Shown piece after piece: positions 6,075 to 14,291 of a DNA stretch of 19,462 bases. Below the pieces are notes generated by a model. That model was not told the DNA's origin. It made no database searches and saw only the letters and a program-made list of their open reading frames with translations. The DNA is from a bacterium (lineage in GTDB: Bacteria; JAJVIF01; JAGGVT01). The position numbers and the translations under genes were made by a program. The stretch is from assembly GCA_021157815.1 (NCBI GenBank), contig JAGGVT010000177.1, positions 1 to 19,462 on the forward strand. Reading direction: 5' to 3'. Positions within the stretch are counted from its first letter, which is position 1. Every line of letters begins with the position of its first letter.

Positions 6075-6261
6075 TGTCGGGAAAGGCGCCAACCCGATTT
6101 AAAACGTCGGTTGCTGCCCATACAGCCGTCCTGGCTTTATAGGTGACATGTTGCGAAGTTATGCATTTCACCCACAAATCACAAAAAGACGTGATGTGTG
6201 GGCGGCACCCGAGAGTTATCAGATACATGCTATGCTTAAAGATTAACATGCTTTCCCGACA
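6075..6261 (+). mobile_element. MITE-like family A, copy 1
   Basis: A 187-bp non-coding element runs from TGTCGGGAAAGG to CTTTCCCGACA. Related copies lie at 12538-12758 (opposite orientation) and 16712-16898. The shared inner block includes TTTCACCCACAAATCACAAA and GTGTGGGCGGCACCCG. Inner palindromes (GGTGCCGCCCA/TGGGCGGCACC) are partly decayed in this copy. It lies between arms of a degenerate inverted repeat (CCGAGCC near 5991 and GGCTCGG near 6277). No transposase is present, so it would need an enzyme in trans. Confidence 0.75.
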
Positions 6262-6316
6262 GGCTCTCACGTTCGAGGCTCGGATAATCTTTGAATTAGA
6301 ATAACCCAAATCAAAA

Positions 6317-6350
6317 AGCATGGAGATTCAGCTCCATGCTTTTATTATTT
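6317..6350. terminator. Bidirectional terminator between glnA and the 891-aa lipoprotein gene
   Basis: AGCATGGAG and CTCCATGCT form a perfect 9-bp stem with a 6-nt loop (6317-6340). It is flanked by TTTTATTATTTT on the plus side and a run of A (T on the minus strand) on the other side. Convergent genes end on both sides. Confidence 0.85.
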
Positions 6351-6374
6351 TCCACTCAATATGATATATATATC

Positions 6375-9050
6375 CTACGTGTTATTGTGCCCAATAAACG
6401 GATTGTTGGGACCACCGTAATCAAGCCAGAATCCATGCACATGCGGGAAATACCCCGGAATCGCATACATGGTAAACTGCGGAATCCTGTGCTCATGATC
6501 ATATGGCGGTGTATCAGTATTTATCTGGTAATCATCGATTAGCACTGTTTCACCATGCACATTCATGACTGTCATGAAAACCTGTGTGTAAGGATGCCTT
6601 TTATCCTCATAGATGACCCACGCATTATCGCTTTCCGGATTGATTACAATATCCGGTTTAAACTGGTTTGCGATAGGGAAATCATCGTTATTAACGACAA
6701 TGGGTTTTGTAAAACTTTTAGCTCCATCTTTTTTCATGGCAATGGCAATATCGGAACCGGCAATCGAGAAACTTCCGGTATCCTCCCAGACTATAACCGG
6801 CTCATTATGCGACGTAAGCGCCATTTTGGGCCAGTTTGCAGTGCCTAAAAAATTACTGTTCACTATATAGCAGAAATAATAAGGGAATTGGTTAGACGTA
6901 TCAGTGTTAGTGTAGAGAAGGTAATACCTGGTCCCCCAGTTTATCTGGTAAACAATGTGCTCCACACCATCATCCCCGATCATGACATCGACATAAGGCC
7001 TTGGATAAAGTGAGTAATAATAATCCACCAATACTTCCGAAAAGGTGGCTGTATCGCCAAGCCAGTCAATACGGGCATTTGTGCTTGAATAAAGGCATGC
7101 CTTATTTCTTGTGCTGTAGTTTGTTGAGATTACGATATGGTTGGAGTTGCCAGCATCACCCGCGATGGCGATATCTGGAGACAGAGAGGGATTATCATAA
7201 TTCGTGTCCACTCGGGTCAAAGTCCAGTTGACTTCATTAGAGCCTGATTTGGTTCCCATCTTGTAGATTACATTTGAGCTGCCGTCAATCCAGGCGCATA
7301 TGGGATTCCCATCCGCGTTGACATCACAGGCGATAGTCTTGACTGCATCGTTGATATCATCGGCATGGATGGAAATCTGCTGTGGTACACCCCATGTAAC
7401 GCCATTATCGCCTGATCGCTGCGACCAGATTGATTCATCCGTACCGACTCTTCCACGGTAAACCAGGAAAATGTTGTTGCCATCCTGAGCAACATTTGCG
7501 CGGTCAAACCGGATGTTTGACATGATGCTGTCGGTGTGAGTGATAATTTGCTGTGTCGGGTTGAATGGATTTTGCGTCATTGAAATGTCAATGGTAAACG
7601 GCATGTATGTTGTGAAATCACTGATCGGGAAAATCGAGATGCCATCACGCTCAACACCGATTGACAGCGGTGCTCCCTCAAGTTCATCACGAACCGCGAC
7701 AAGTCCGTTATATGTTCCAAGTCCGGCGCCGTTTTCATTCTGGACCTGGATTCGGTATTTCAACGGGTTACTTTCAGAACCATCGCCGGATTCAGGTGTT
7801 GTCCATATGAATAGATAGTCCTCATAAGGTGGATCAAGTGAGCCACCAGTGGCGTCCTTATCATAACCCAATTTAAATCCGGGAATGTCAACCGAAACCT
7901 CTCTTACACCACTCACAGCTGTGTAATCACCGGCTCGTGATGTCATTGGGTCAAAAGATGAGGATGAAACCAGGTGTCCATCGCTTTCCTGCCAGTCGCG
8001 AACATAAACAACAATATCAGCTGTCGATGTTGGACTCTGTGGGAGAAGCTCATTATTCTCGACAGTTACATATACCCGCCATGCCTCTTTGCGATTGAAC
8101 TGAGGGCAGAAATAGCGGGGCCAGAGCCGTTCTCCGAGATTTGTTCCCTGTCCTTTGGCTGACTGGCCATAAGATGCGCTGATGACCATCAGGAAACTGA
8201 AGGTTTCTCCGGGACCAATATTAAGCGTATAATCAACGTAATCCATGGAGGATCCCATTCCCATTACATTATATCCACGAGCGCTGTTTACACTAAGGAA
8301 TCCTGTTGTCGTGCTGTTCGGGTCGAAATTACCCTCGAAAGGATATTCGAAGAACATTTTAAATGGATGCGTGTTGAAATCAGTGGGGTAGATGTCGTCG
8401 ATTACTTCATCAAGTGTGGTGTTATAGCCATATGCGTCAACCAGAAATCCTCCTGAATCAATCTTTATGGTTTTATCTGATGTATGCGGCTTGCCGTCGA
8501 TATCGCTTCGTGTCGCGGGGAATTCCCGAATTCTTGTTGTTTCACTTCCATCAGGAGGATTCATGAAAACAACGCCCTGGACATCAAAAACATGAAGGTC
8601 TTTTCTGTTTAGATATTCGGGGAAATGCGGTTGAGGAAGATCATACGGATGTTTCAACCCAAAAGTAACAACCACGTACCCATCCTCATCAATATTTATC
8701 TCATCTATAATCAGGCAGTCAACACAGGGAGATATAAGAAGAAAATCCGTGATGTCAACGATAAAAAAATCTCCAATGCCTGTGTTTGAACGCAAACCGG
8801 TAACTTCACCTGTAAGGTTCTTAACATCGATATCAATCTCGTACGCTCCCAGAATTCCATATGCATTCGAGCCAGGGCCATTCAGTTCGGAAGTCGCAAG
8901 GATTGGGAATGTGTCAAAGTCATATGCCGGGTCGTTTCCAGTGGCATCTGGAGCAACAGATGAGCCTCCTGAACAGGAAGCAAGAAAAGCCATAAACAAT
9001 ATTGTGATGATTGAAAAACCAAGCCTGTGGGGAATATGATTTGTCCTCAT
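6375..9050 (-). CDS. Large lipoprotein with Asp-box beta-propeller-like region
   Basis: 891 aa. A signal peptide ends in a lipobox (FLASC, Cys26), so the protein should be lipid-anchored, probably at the outer membrane. Residues 45-165 form a beta-rich domain with conserved features such as a paired Cys (CVDC, 109-112) and the run LKHPYD. Residues 180-480 are further beta-rich modules. An Asp-box, SGDNGVTW (546-553), typical of sialidase/BNR propellers, begins a C-terminal region of repeated blades (about 505-880) with strings such as NGNPI-type turns and AWID. The catalytic Arg triad of sialidases could not be identified, so enzymatic activity is not claimed. GAGG lies about 8 nt before the ATG. 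It is the first of three lipoprotein genes on this strand, each separately terminated. Its function is unknown; surface binding or secreted scaffolding is plausible. Confidence 0.8.
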   Translation of the reverse strand: MRTNHIPHRLGFSIITILFMAFLASCSGGSSVAPDATGNDPAYDFDTFPILATSELNGPGSNAYGILGAYEIDIDVKNLTGEVTGLRSNTGIGDFFIVDITDFLLISPCVDCLIIDEINIDEDGYVVVTFGLKHPYDLPQPHFPEYLNRKDLHVFDVQGVVFMNPPDGSETTRIREFPATRSDIDGKPHTSDKTIKIDSGGFLVDAYGYNTTLDEVIDDIYPTDFNTHPFKMFFEYPFEGNFDPNSTTTGFLSVNSARGYNVMGMGSSMDYVDYTLNIGPGETFSFLMVISASYGQSAKGQGTNLGERLWPRYFCPQFNRKEAWRVYVTVENNELLPQSPTSTADIVVYVRDWQESDGHLVSSSSFDPMTSRAGDYTAVSGVREVSVDIPGFKLGYDKDATGGSLDPPYEDYLFIWTTPESGDGSESNPLKYRIQVQNENGAGLGTYNGLVAVRDELEGAPLSIGVERDGISIFPISDFTTYMPFTIDISMTQNPFNPTQQIITHTDSIMSNIRFDRANVAQDGNNIFLVYRGRVGTDESIWSQRSGDNGVTWGVPQQISIHADDINDAVKTIACDVNADGNPICAWIDGSSNVIYKMGTKSGSNEVNWTLTRVDTNYDNPSLSPDIAIAGDAGNSNHIVISTNYSTRNKACLYSSTNARIDWLGDTATFSEVLVDYYYSLYPRPYVDVMIGDDGVEHIVYQINWGTRYYLLYTNTDTSNQFPYYFCYIVNSNFLGTANWPKMALTSHNEPVIVWEDTGSFSIAGSDIAIAMKKDGAKSFTKPIVVNNDDFPIANQFKPDIVINPESDNAWVIYEDKRHPYTQVFMTVMNVHGETVLIDDYQINTDTPPYDHEHRIPQFTMYAIPGYFPHVHGFWLDYGGPNNPFIGHNNT

Positions 9051-9131
9051 TTTTTTACCTCGGTTTTACACCAACGGAATCGCGCCGATATTAGTCAAAA
9101 TTGCGAAATTTCAGTAGTTATCCTTATATGT

Positions 9132-9137
9132 ATTATA
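9132..9137 (-). promoter_or_regulatory. Possible -10 of the 891-aa lipoprotein gene
   Basis: A perfect TATAAT on the minus strand lies about 80 nt before the start codon in an AT-rich stretch. No good -35 is seen at the expected distance. Confidence 0.35.
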
Positions 9138-9217
9138 GAATAATAGGATAGATAAATACAGTAATAATTTCTATTCATTTAAGTTAGACGTGAACTTCAC
9201 CGAATTGTTACAACGTC

Positions 9218-9249
9218 AAAAAAAAAAAAGAGCTCTTAAGAGCCCTTTT
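9218..9249 (-). terminator. Terminator of the parvulin-tailed lipoprotein gene
   Basis: Minus strand: GGGCTC-TTAA-GAGCTC stem (9245-9230, one G-T pair) followed by twelve T (9229-9218). It lies about 45 bp past the stop codon of the upstream lipoprotein gene, and separates it from the next gene. Confidence 0.8.
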
Positions 9250-9293
9250 AATTTGGTTGAGATAATCAGGTGTCTGAATATTTCCAAACGCCT

Positions 9294-10124
9294 TTATTCA
9301 TCTTTTTTATCATCTTTCTTGTCAGGTATGTAGATATATCCAGCCTCAACACGGTCATCGGTGTCATCAATAAGCTGGACGATGAGAAATCCATCCATGA
9401 ATTTCACTGTTTCACTTACCTGTCCCGGTTTAAGCTTTGCGAAAAACTCTTTTGCCTTTTTGCCGATTTTTTCCTTTGACACAGGTCCCGCGATTCCAGC
9501 TTTTGCATTCAAGTCGCTTAATGAAGCGATGTATTTCTCGATTTGCGAGAACAGGGCGCGGGCGGTATCCGGCCTGTCCACCAGATTTGCCAGCGTTTCC
9601 CAGGCAGCCTGGATATCCTTTGTGGATGGTAGCTGCCTTGCGTTCTTTACCATATCTTTCATTGTTGTTGGTTCGGAACCCGCTGGGGATTTATCATTTG
9701 GTTGTGCTGTGTGGCTTATTTCGCTCCGGACAATTTCATCCAGAATTTTAAGCGCGTTTTGCGCTTTCTTAATATTTTCTTTTCGAATTTTAGCGGCGGA
9801 ATTAACAACGCCGCGGTCAACCGCGGATGTTATCCCCTGTTGGAGCTGCAATGCTCTCATCTGGGCAGGTGTGGGAATATTGTCAGGAGAATCGCCCTCG
9901 ATAAGGACCTCAAGCGCTTCAAGAGCCGACCAGAATCCCTCGGTAATGTCCTCTTTCAAATAGGGCGCGGCATCGGCGATATTTTGGGTTGCTTTCTTGA
10001 CACCCTCGTTAACAGATTCAATGATATCCTTGCCGGTCTCATCTGTAGTTTCTTTTGCGACATCACCAGAACAACTTGCCATGGTAATCAGGACACATAT
10101 TACAATAAATAGCTTTGAACTCAC
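9294..10124 (-). CDS. Lipoprotein with a parvulin-like C-terminal segment
   Basis: 276 aa from the chosen GTG. GGAGG lies 5 nt before this GTG, whereas an in-frame ATG four codons earlier has no ribosome site and contains the GGAGG itself. A short signal peptide ends at ITMASC, so Cys18 should be lipidated. The middle is helical and Lys/Glu/Ala-rich with no recognised domain. The end (about 213-256, GPVSKEKIGKKAKEFF then LKPGQVSETVKFMDGFLIVQL) resembles the C-terminal half of PpiC/parvulin rotamases, where a helix is followed by L-x-x-GxVS-x-x-V-x-x-x-x-G-x-x-I-x-x-x. The N-terminal half of a parvulin, with its active-site residues, is not seen, so it is probably not an active isomerase; it may be a chaperone-like envelope protein. 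The tail is charged (KKDDKKDE). Its own terminator follows. Confidence 0.75.
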   Translation of the reverse strand: MSSKLFIVICVLITMASCSGDVAKETTDETGKDIIESVNEGVKKATQNIADAAPYLKEDITEGFWSALEALEVLIEGDSPDNIPTPAQMRALQLQQGITSAVDRGVVNSAAKIRKENIKKAQNALKILDEIVRSEISHTAQPNDKSPAGSEPTTMKDMVKNARQLPSTKDIQAAWETLANLVDRPDTARALFSQIEKYIASLSDLNAKAGIAGPVSKEKIGKKAKEFFAKLKPGQVSETVKFMDGFLIVQLIDDTDDRVEAGYIYIPDKKDDKKDE

Positions 10125-10175
10125 GATGGCCTCCATGAAACGGTTGGTTTCATTTACGTATCTGTAATAAATCCA

Positions 10176-10194
10176 TGGGATTACTATAATCCCA
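10176..10194. promoter_or_regulatory. 19-bp palindrome upstream of the lipoprotein gene
   Basis: TGGGATTA-CTA-TAATCCCA is a perfect palindrome with 8-bp arms, 50-70 bp before the start codon at 10124. Size and place fit a binding site for a dimeric regulator or a leader hairpin. The regulator is unknown. Confidence 0.4.
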
Positions 10195-10340
10195 GAATAT
10201 TGTCAGGAATATATATTGAATGATTCACAGTGTGATTTAAACATTAATGCTCCTTAAATAAAGGTTTAATAAGGGATTTGAAGCATTAGCGTCCTGTAAT
10301 ACGCATATTTCACGACATCTGAAAAAATAAAAATTCTTGA

Positions 10341-10364
10341 AAAAAACTCGCGCAAAAGCGCGAG
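10341..10364 (-). terminator. Terminator of the BIG2/FN3 lipoprotein gene
   Basis: Minus strand: CTCGCGC-TTTT-GCGCGAG (10364-10347), a perfect GC-rich stem, followed by six or more T. It lies 36 bp after the stop codon. Confidence 0.9.
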
Positions 10365-10399
10365 GGAATTTCAAACACGTTGAAACTAATTAACCGCAG

Positions 10400-11143
10400 C
10401 TATTCATCCCATGGGTCTTCAGGGTTGAAATCGAGTTCAGCCTCATGGGAAAAAACACCGATGACATCATCTTCAGTCACCGCGGCAACGACATAATACA
10501 GAATCCCGCCACCCGGATTTATGTCGGTGAAGTGATTGAGTATTATTATATCTTCGTTCAATGGCTCGTCTTTATCGTAGCCCTCACCGGATGTTCTTGT
10601 CCTGTAAACGTTGTATCCCATTATGTTGGCTTCAGGGGAATAGCTCCATGAAATAAAAGCTTCGTTGCCTAGAATTGTCGCATTCACGTTCCTTACCGGT
10701 TCAGGCGGATACTCATCCCTGCTAAAGACATTAGCGAATGAATAGCTGGCGTACACGATATTATCCGAGCTTTGCTGGAAATACGCGCCTACACCGGCAT
10801 ATCCCGTTCCCAATGCATGAAAAACACCCTTGTCGGTGAGGTATCCAACACTTTCGTTGGTCGAATACCAGGTAACAACACCAGTGATGTCAATTATCGC
10901 GCTGTCGGAATAATAGCCATAAGCTTTGTAAATTTGACTGCCTTGATCTTCAATGTTAACTGCTTCCGGTTCAATGATAATTGCGTTCAGCCTTGGGCCA
11001 GTAGGCACCTGAGCCTGTGGGATATCAGTATTGCCTGGCAGTGAGTAAACGGGAATTCCAGTGTTGTCGGGGGTGCCTGAACACCCGATGCAGCACATAA
11101 TCGATAGTAAAACCAGGACCACGCTGATGCCGATATATCTCAT
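10400..11143 (-). CDS. Lipoprotein with BIG2-like and FN3-like domains
   Basis: 247 aa. A hydrophobic N-terminus ends at CCIGC, so Cys21 should carry the lipid. Residues about 52-138 resemble a bacterial Ig-like domain 2: a segment with VVTWYSTNESVGYLTDKGVF follows the BIG2 pattern (W-S-S-N-x-x-V-A-x-V-x-x-x-G-x-V-x-A), continuing into HALGTGYAGVGAYF. Residues about 143-236 resemble fibronectin type III (PEPVRNVNATI, then WSYSPEANIMGYNVYRT, then LYYVVAAV). Such proteins are typically surface-anchored adhesion or structural proteins. A strong AGGAGG lies before the ATG. A small hairpin (AACCTG/CAGGTT, 11211-11227) lies in the leader region. It is separately terminated from its two lipoprotein neighbours. 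Confidence 0.82.
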   Translation of the reverse strand: MRYIGISVVLVLLSIMCCIGCSGTPDNTGIPVYSLPGNTDIPQAQVPTGPRLNAIIIEPEAVNIEDQGSQIYKAYGYYSDSAIIDITGVVTWYSTNESVGYLTDKGVFHALGTGYAGVGAYFQQSSDNIVYASYSFANVFSRDEYPPEPVRNVNATILGNEAFISWSYSPEANIMGYNVYRTRTSGEGYDKDEPLNEDIIILNHFTDINPGGGILYYVVAAVTEDDVIGVFSHEAELDFNPEDPWDE

Positions 11144-11336
11144 CGTGGACCTCCTGAAATTTATGATTGTAATAATAAAATAATCCCAAAATCACCCCGT
11201 ACAAAAATTCAACCTGATAAACAGGTTACAGGGACAACAAAAACTATCACAGTATCAGCTTTAAATCAAGGAACAAAGTTGGCACAGGTGGATTTGAAAT
11301 TACTTTCAGATGTAGTTGGACTAAAGCAGGACGTTG

Positions 11337-11540
11337 TTGTGGTGCGGGCATCCTGGGGCTGTTGAAAAAGGGCTGAATGTAGGGGGTAGGTCTCTGTGCC
11401 TACCCTAAATATTGGCATAAATACAGGGCAACCACGGAGAGTTGCCCTTACGGTCTGGGATATAATAGGCTTTTTCAACAGCCCCATCCTTCCTGCAATC
11501 TTGAGTTGGAAACTGTTCAGGCAGGATGCCCGCACCACAA
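11337..11540. repeat. Hairpin repeat interrupted by a MITE-like element
   Basis: The 18-bp arms TTGTGGTGCGGGCATCCT (11337-11354) and its exact complement (11523-11540) now lie 168 bp apart. Taking out the 131-bp element at 11355-11485 and one ATCCT restores a compact hairpin with arms of about 23 bp and one mismatch. A fragment of the same repeat lies at 183-202. Confidence 0.8.
11355..11485 (-). mobile_element. MITE-like family B, copy 1 (131 bp)
   Basis: The ends GGGGCTGTTGAAAAAGGG and CTTTTTCAACAGCCCC are inverted repeats, with no coding frame inside. The identically sized copy at 14308-14438 and the truncated one at 19351-19462 lie in the opposite orientation. ATCCT is directly repeated at both edges (11350-11354 and 11486-11490), consistent with a 5-bp target duplication. 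Internal inverted repeats (GGGCAAC/GTTGCCC and others) make it strongly foldable. Confidence 0.8.
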
Positions 11541-11597
11541 ATTTACCGGATATTTATTCAATTCATTTAGCTCTGAGACAGCTTTCTATTCAGGATA

Positions 11598-12521
11598 TCA
11601 ACATTCGATCGATTTGCCATCCTCGGCGTATGTCATTTCAACAGCCGCGATACCAGCCGCGTCTATTGCCATTTTCTCAATTTCCAGAAATGAGTTCAGC
11701 GGGTTGTGATGAATTGTTACTGCTGTCCTGACCTTTGCCTCACGAGCTAATAACGCGACTGCCAGATTTGAACTATGCCCGTTCTGTCCGCTCAACCCAA
11801 GCAAATCCTTAACCTGTGCCGGAGTAACGACATCAGCGGGGATTTTATCCGCGAACCAGCAGTCATGAAGGAGAACATTCACTCCCATTGCGAATCCGAT
11901 TGTTTCATATTCAGGTTCAGTGTCCGTGCAGTAGGCGAGATGGTCACCAATTCTAACCGCGACAGTCGGATGAACATGCGACATCTGCGCGCGGAATCGA
12001 ATATCAATCCCATCGATTTTCATCCCGCTCATCGGGATATCCTTAATTTCAATCGACGGGATGAAATCCGCGAGTTTCCTTGGCAGCTGCGGCGGCTGAA
12101 ATGTATTTTCCAAAATGTCCTTCGCGCTTTTTGAATATAGGCCTTTGCCGGGAGCATACAAATCAAGATGGCGATTTGTGAAAAACGCAGGCAAGTAGAA
12201 CAATCCCATTATGTGATCAATGTGATAATGGCTGATTATCCCCGTTACTTTCTCGATGCCATTTAGAAGGTAGTCGTGTTCCTCTATCAGGCGCGTGATG
12301 CCGGTTCCGAAATCGAGCAGCACAAGAGTTTTACCTTTTTTAAAAGCGTAACATGCGGTGTGACGGCCTTTAACGGGAATCCATCCGCCTGAACCGAGCG
12401 GTGTGAGTACAGCTTTTGCGGGTTTATCCACGGCATCTTTCCCGTTTCCATTTTCAATCATTTTACCCATGCGGTGTATGATAACAGAAACGGAAAATAA
12501 TGGCACGTTGGAGATTAACAT
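11598..12521 (-). CDS. RNase Z-like metallo-beta-lactamase-fold hydrolase
   Basis: 307 aa. The metal-binding set of the MBL fold is complete. It comprises HYHIDH (98-103, the HxHxDH motif), His184 in SHVHPT, Asp200 in YCTDTEPE and a late His at 271/272 (TIHHNP); GHSS near 248-251 is an extra His. LLDFGTG at 68-74 is the usual strand before the active site. The layout matches RNase Z, CPSase-like or cyclic-nucleotide phosphodiesterase relatives. The long exosite arm of tRNase Z is not evident, so I do not call it tRNA 3' processing. The domain starts around residue 37, and neither the first ATG nor the internal ATG at codon 18 (12470) has a clear ribosome site, so the start is uncertain. It is a single gene between a family B and a family A element. 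Confidence 0.85.
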   Translation of the reverse strand: MLISNVPLFSVSVIIHRMGKMIENGNGKDAVDKPAKAVLTPLGSGGWIPVKGRHTACYAFKKGKTLVLLDFGTGITRLIEEHDYLLNGIEKVTGIISHYHIDHIMGLFYLPAFFTNRHLDLYAPGKGLYSKSAKDILENTFQPPQLPRKLADFIPSIEIKDIPMSGMKIDGIDIRFRAQMSHVHPTVAVRIGDHLAYCTDTEPEYETIGFAMGVNVLLHDCWFADKIPADVVTPAQVKDLLGLSGQNGHSSNLAVALLAREAKVRTAVTIHHNPLNSFLEIEKMAIDAAGIAAVEMTYAEDGKSIEC

Positions 12522-12537
12522 ATCAGAATAACATTAT

Positions 12538-12758
12538 CAGAGGATTTAAGAGGTTGTCGGGAAAACAAATTGATTTTTGAACTTACCATTCTACTGATAG
12601 CTATCGGGTGCCGCCCACACATCACGTCTTTTTGTGATTTGTGGGTAAAACGTGTAACTTCGTAATATTTCACCCATAAAGCCCGGAGGGCTGTATGGGC
12701 GGCACCCAGCAATTTGGATCAACTTGACGCCTTTCCCGACATTTTCTTAAACCCTCTG
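12538..12758 (-). mobile_element. MITE-like family A, copy 2 (best-preserved ends)
   Basis: The inverted ends extend to about 28 bp here. The left end runs CAGAGG-TTTAAGAGG-TGTCGGGAAA in outline, with a matching complement ending at 12758, and a few mismatches in the middle. The inner block CGGGTGCCGCCCA...TGGGCGGCACCC and the TTTGTGATTTGTGGGT segment match copies at 6075-6261 and 16712-16898 in opposite orientation. It has no coding capacity. It lies in the spacer between divergent genes. Confidence 0.78.
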
Positions 12759-12775
12759 CTATTCCAGATGAAAAT

Positions 12776-12784
12776 TGATATAAT
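12776..12784 (+). promoter_or_regulatory. Extended -10 of the SRPBCC gene
   Basis: TGATATAAT at 12776-12784 is a full extended -10. Transcription would start near 12791, leaving a leader of about 35 nt with GAGGTG before ATG. The -35 region is weak. The same nonamer precedes the Nudix gene. Confidence 0.5.
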
Positions 12785-12825
12785 GCCTGAAGGATAAAAT
12801 CCTGGCAAATAGCTAGAGGTGAAAC

Positions 12826-13281
12826 ATGGGAGTAATAAAAGCTGAAGTTCTAATAGACGCGCCACCATCTGAGGTTTTCGAAATGGCGCGGCGGGTCGAG
12901 GATTATCCCGATTTCATGCCCGATGTCGAGGAGGTCGAGATTCTAAGCCGTGATGACATAACCGGTATCGCGCGTGTCAGATGGCTTGGCAAGGTTGAGA
13001 TTAAGTCGATTCGGAAAAAGGTGCGGTGGACTGAAGAGGAGATATGGGACTCGGATAAATTGGCGGGAAAGTTTTCATTAATCGAGGGCGATTACAAAAC
13101 CTACGGCGGCAACTGGGAATTTGAAAAGGTTGATGATAGCAAAACGCGCCTGACTCTTGAACTCGATTTCAATTTGGGATTGCCGCTTGTGGGCCCCATT
13201 ATCAACAAGCTGCTCGATAAACTGATGTTGACAAACTGCCAGGGAATGCTCGATGCGATTAAGAAACGGGTGGAATCGTAA
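12826..13281 (+). CDS. SRPBCC/START-like protein (RatA/Coq10-related)
   Basis: 151 aa, a full-length single helix-grip domain. The opening strand IKAEVLIDAPPSEVFEMARRVEDYP followed by DFMPDVEEVEIL is the family's signature start (Ala-Pro at the strand end, then a helix with the YP-x-F-x-P motif). The C-terminal helix (about 120-150) closes a hydrophobic pocket. Relatives bind lipids or quinones (Coq10), act on polyketides, or act as the toxin-like RatA; function cannot be assigned from the sequence. AGAGGTG lies 6 nt before the ATG. The next gene follows after about 120 bp that includes no terminator, so co-transcription with the permease gene is possible. Confidence 0.85.
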   Translation: MGVIKAEVLIDAPPSEVFEMARRVEDYPDFMPDVEEVEILSRDDITGIARVRWLGKVEIKSIRKKVRWTEEEIWDSDKLAGKFSLIEGDYKTYGGNWEFEKVDDSKTRLTLELDFNLGLPLVGPIINKLLDKLMLTNCQGMLDAIKKRVES

Positions 13282-13402
13282 TATTACATTTTAGTAGCCG
13301 CCCGCTCGCGGTGGTGCATACGATGAAATTCTTTACACAAACACTCATCCGCATTAAAATCACACGCAGTTAAAACAATTTAATATCCAGACGGGCTGAC
13401 CT

Positions 13403-14218
13403 ATGAATCCCAAAAACCTGCATCCGTTGAAAGCGGATGACATACCGCCAAATCCCTTGACATATCTCAGGATATCCGTCCTGGCAGTATCAGCGTTGAT
13501 AGCTATTTTCATCTATGCCTGGTCGTTCAAGGCGGTGGAGTTTTCATTTGGTTCCCTAATCGATGGCGCGGACAAGATGCTGAATTTTCTCAGGGGCATG
13601 TTCCCGCCGGATTTGACAATTCTCAAAAGGGTTTTCGATGAAACGCTTCTAACAATACAGCTCGCGCTCGTGGGAACAACTCTGTGCGTGATTGTGGCAT
13701 TTCCGTTGAGCTTTCTCGCCGCCAAAAATACAGCGCCTGCATGGACGTATTACATCGTGCGGTTTTTCTTCAACGCCGTCCGCGCAATCGATACGCTTGT
13801 ATTCGCTCTTATTTTTGTCGCATGGGTCGGATTGGGCCCGTTTCCCGGAATGTTGGCGATGGCGGTTCATTCAATAGGAATGTTGGGAAAGCTTTTCAGT
13901 GAGGCAATTGAAAATATCGATACGGGACAGGTCGAGGCGCTCGAAAGCGTGGGAGCGTCAAGGATGGAGATAATTCGATGGGCTGTTATCCCGCAGGTTT
14001 CGAGTTATTTCATATCGTATTTTTTGTACAGGTTCGAGATTAACATCCGCGCGGCTGTGGTGCTTGGCCTTGTTGGAGCGGGTGGAATCGGGCAGTATCT
14101 TAAAACAAACATGGATTATTACGCCTATGAAAAAGTCTCGGTGATAATCTTCACGATACTCGTGCTTGTGATGACAATTGATGCCTTCTCGAACTGGCTC
14201 AGGCGCAGGTTGTTGTAA
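13403..14218 (+). CDS. phnE: PhnE-type phosphonate/phosphate ABC permease (orphan)
   Basis: 271 aa, normal length for PhnE. Membrane segments are at about 22-43, 83-108, 115-150, 195-215 and 240-262. The cytoplasmic EAA loop, EALESVGASRMEIIRWAVIP (179-198), contacts the ATPase in the ABC complex. The pattern RAIDTLVFALIFVAWVGLGPFPGMLA is typical of the PhnE family. The transporter normally needs the ATPase PhnC and the binding protein PhnD. Neither is adjacent: upstream is an SRPBCC gene, downstream a repeat element and then DUF47/PiT. It is either an orphan permease served by components elsewhere, or a remnant. No clear ribosome site (GGGCTGACCT before ATG). Confidence 0.85.
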   Translation: MNPKNLHPLKADDIPPNPLTYLRISVLAVSALIAIFIYAWSFKAVEFSFGSLIDGADKMLNFLRGMFPPDLTILKRVFDETLLTIQLALVGTTLCVIVAFPLSFLAAKNTAPAWTYYIVRFFFNAVRAIDTLVFALIFVAWVGLGPFPGMLAMAVHSIGMLGKLFSEAIENIDTGQVEALESVGASRMEIIRWAVIPQVSSYFISYFLYRFEINIRAAVVLGLVGAGGIGQYLKTNMDYYAYEKVSVIIFTILVLVMTIDAFSNWLRRRLL

Positions 14219-14291
14219 ACATTTGCAGATTAGCATCCCTTAAGCTGTTATTTCTTAAACTGCCGCTTGGCACTAATTTAGCAGAATAACA

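Noticed and set aside
6061-6270. Family A element as a small protein gene
   Set aside because: Frames inside the three copies are not conserved between copies, while palindromes and ends are.
9361-9963. 200-codon plus-strand frame
   Set aside because: It is antisense to the parvulin-tailed lipoprotein gene, has no ribosome site and no family resemblance, so it is a shadow.
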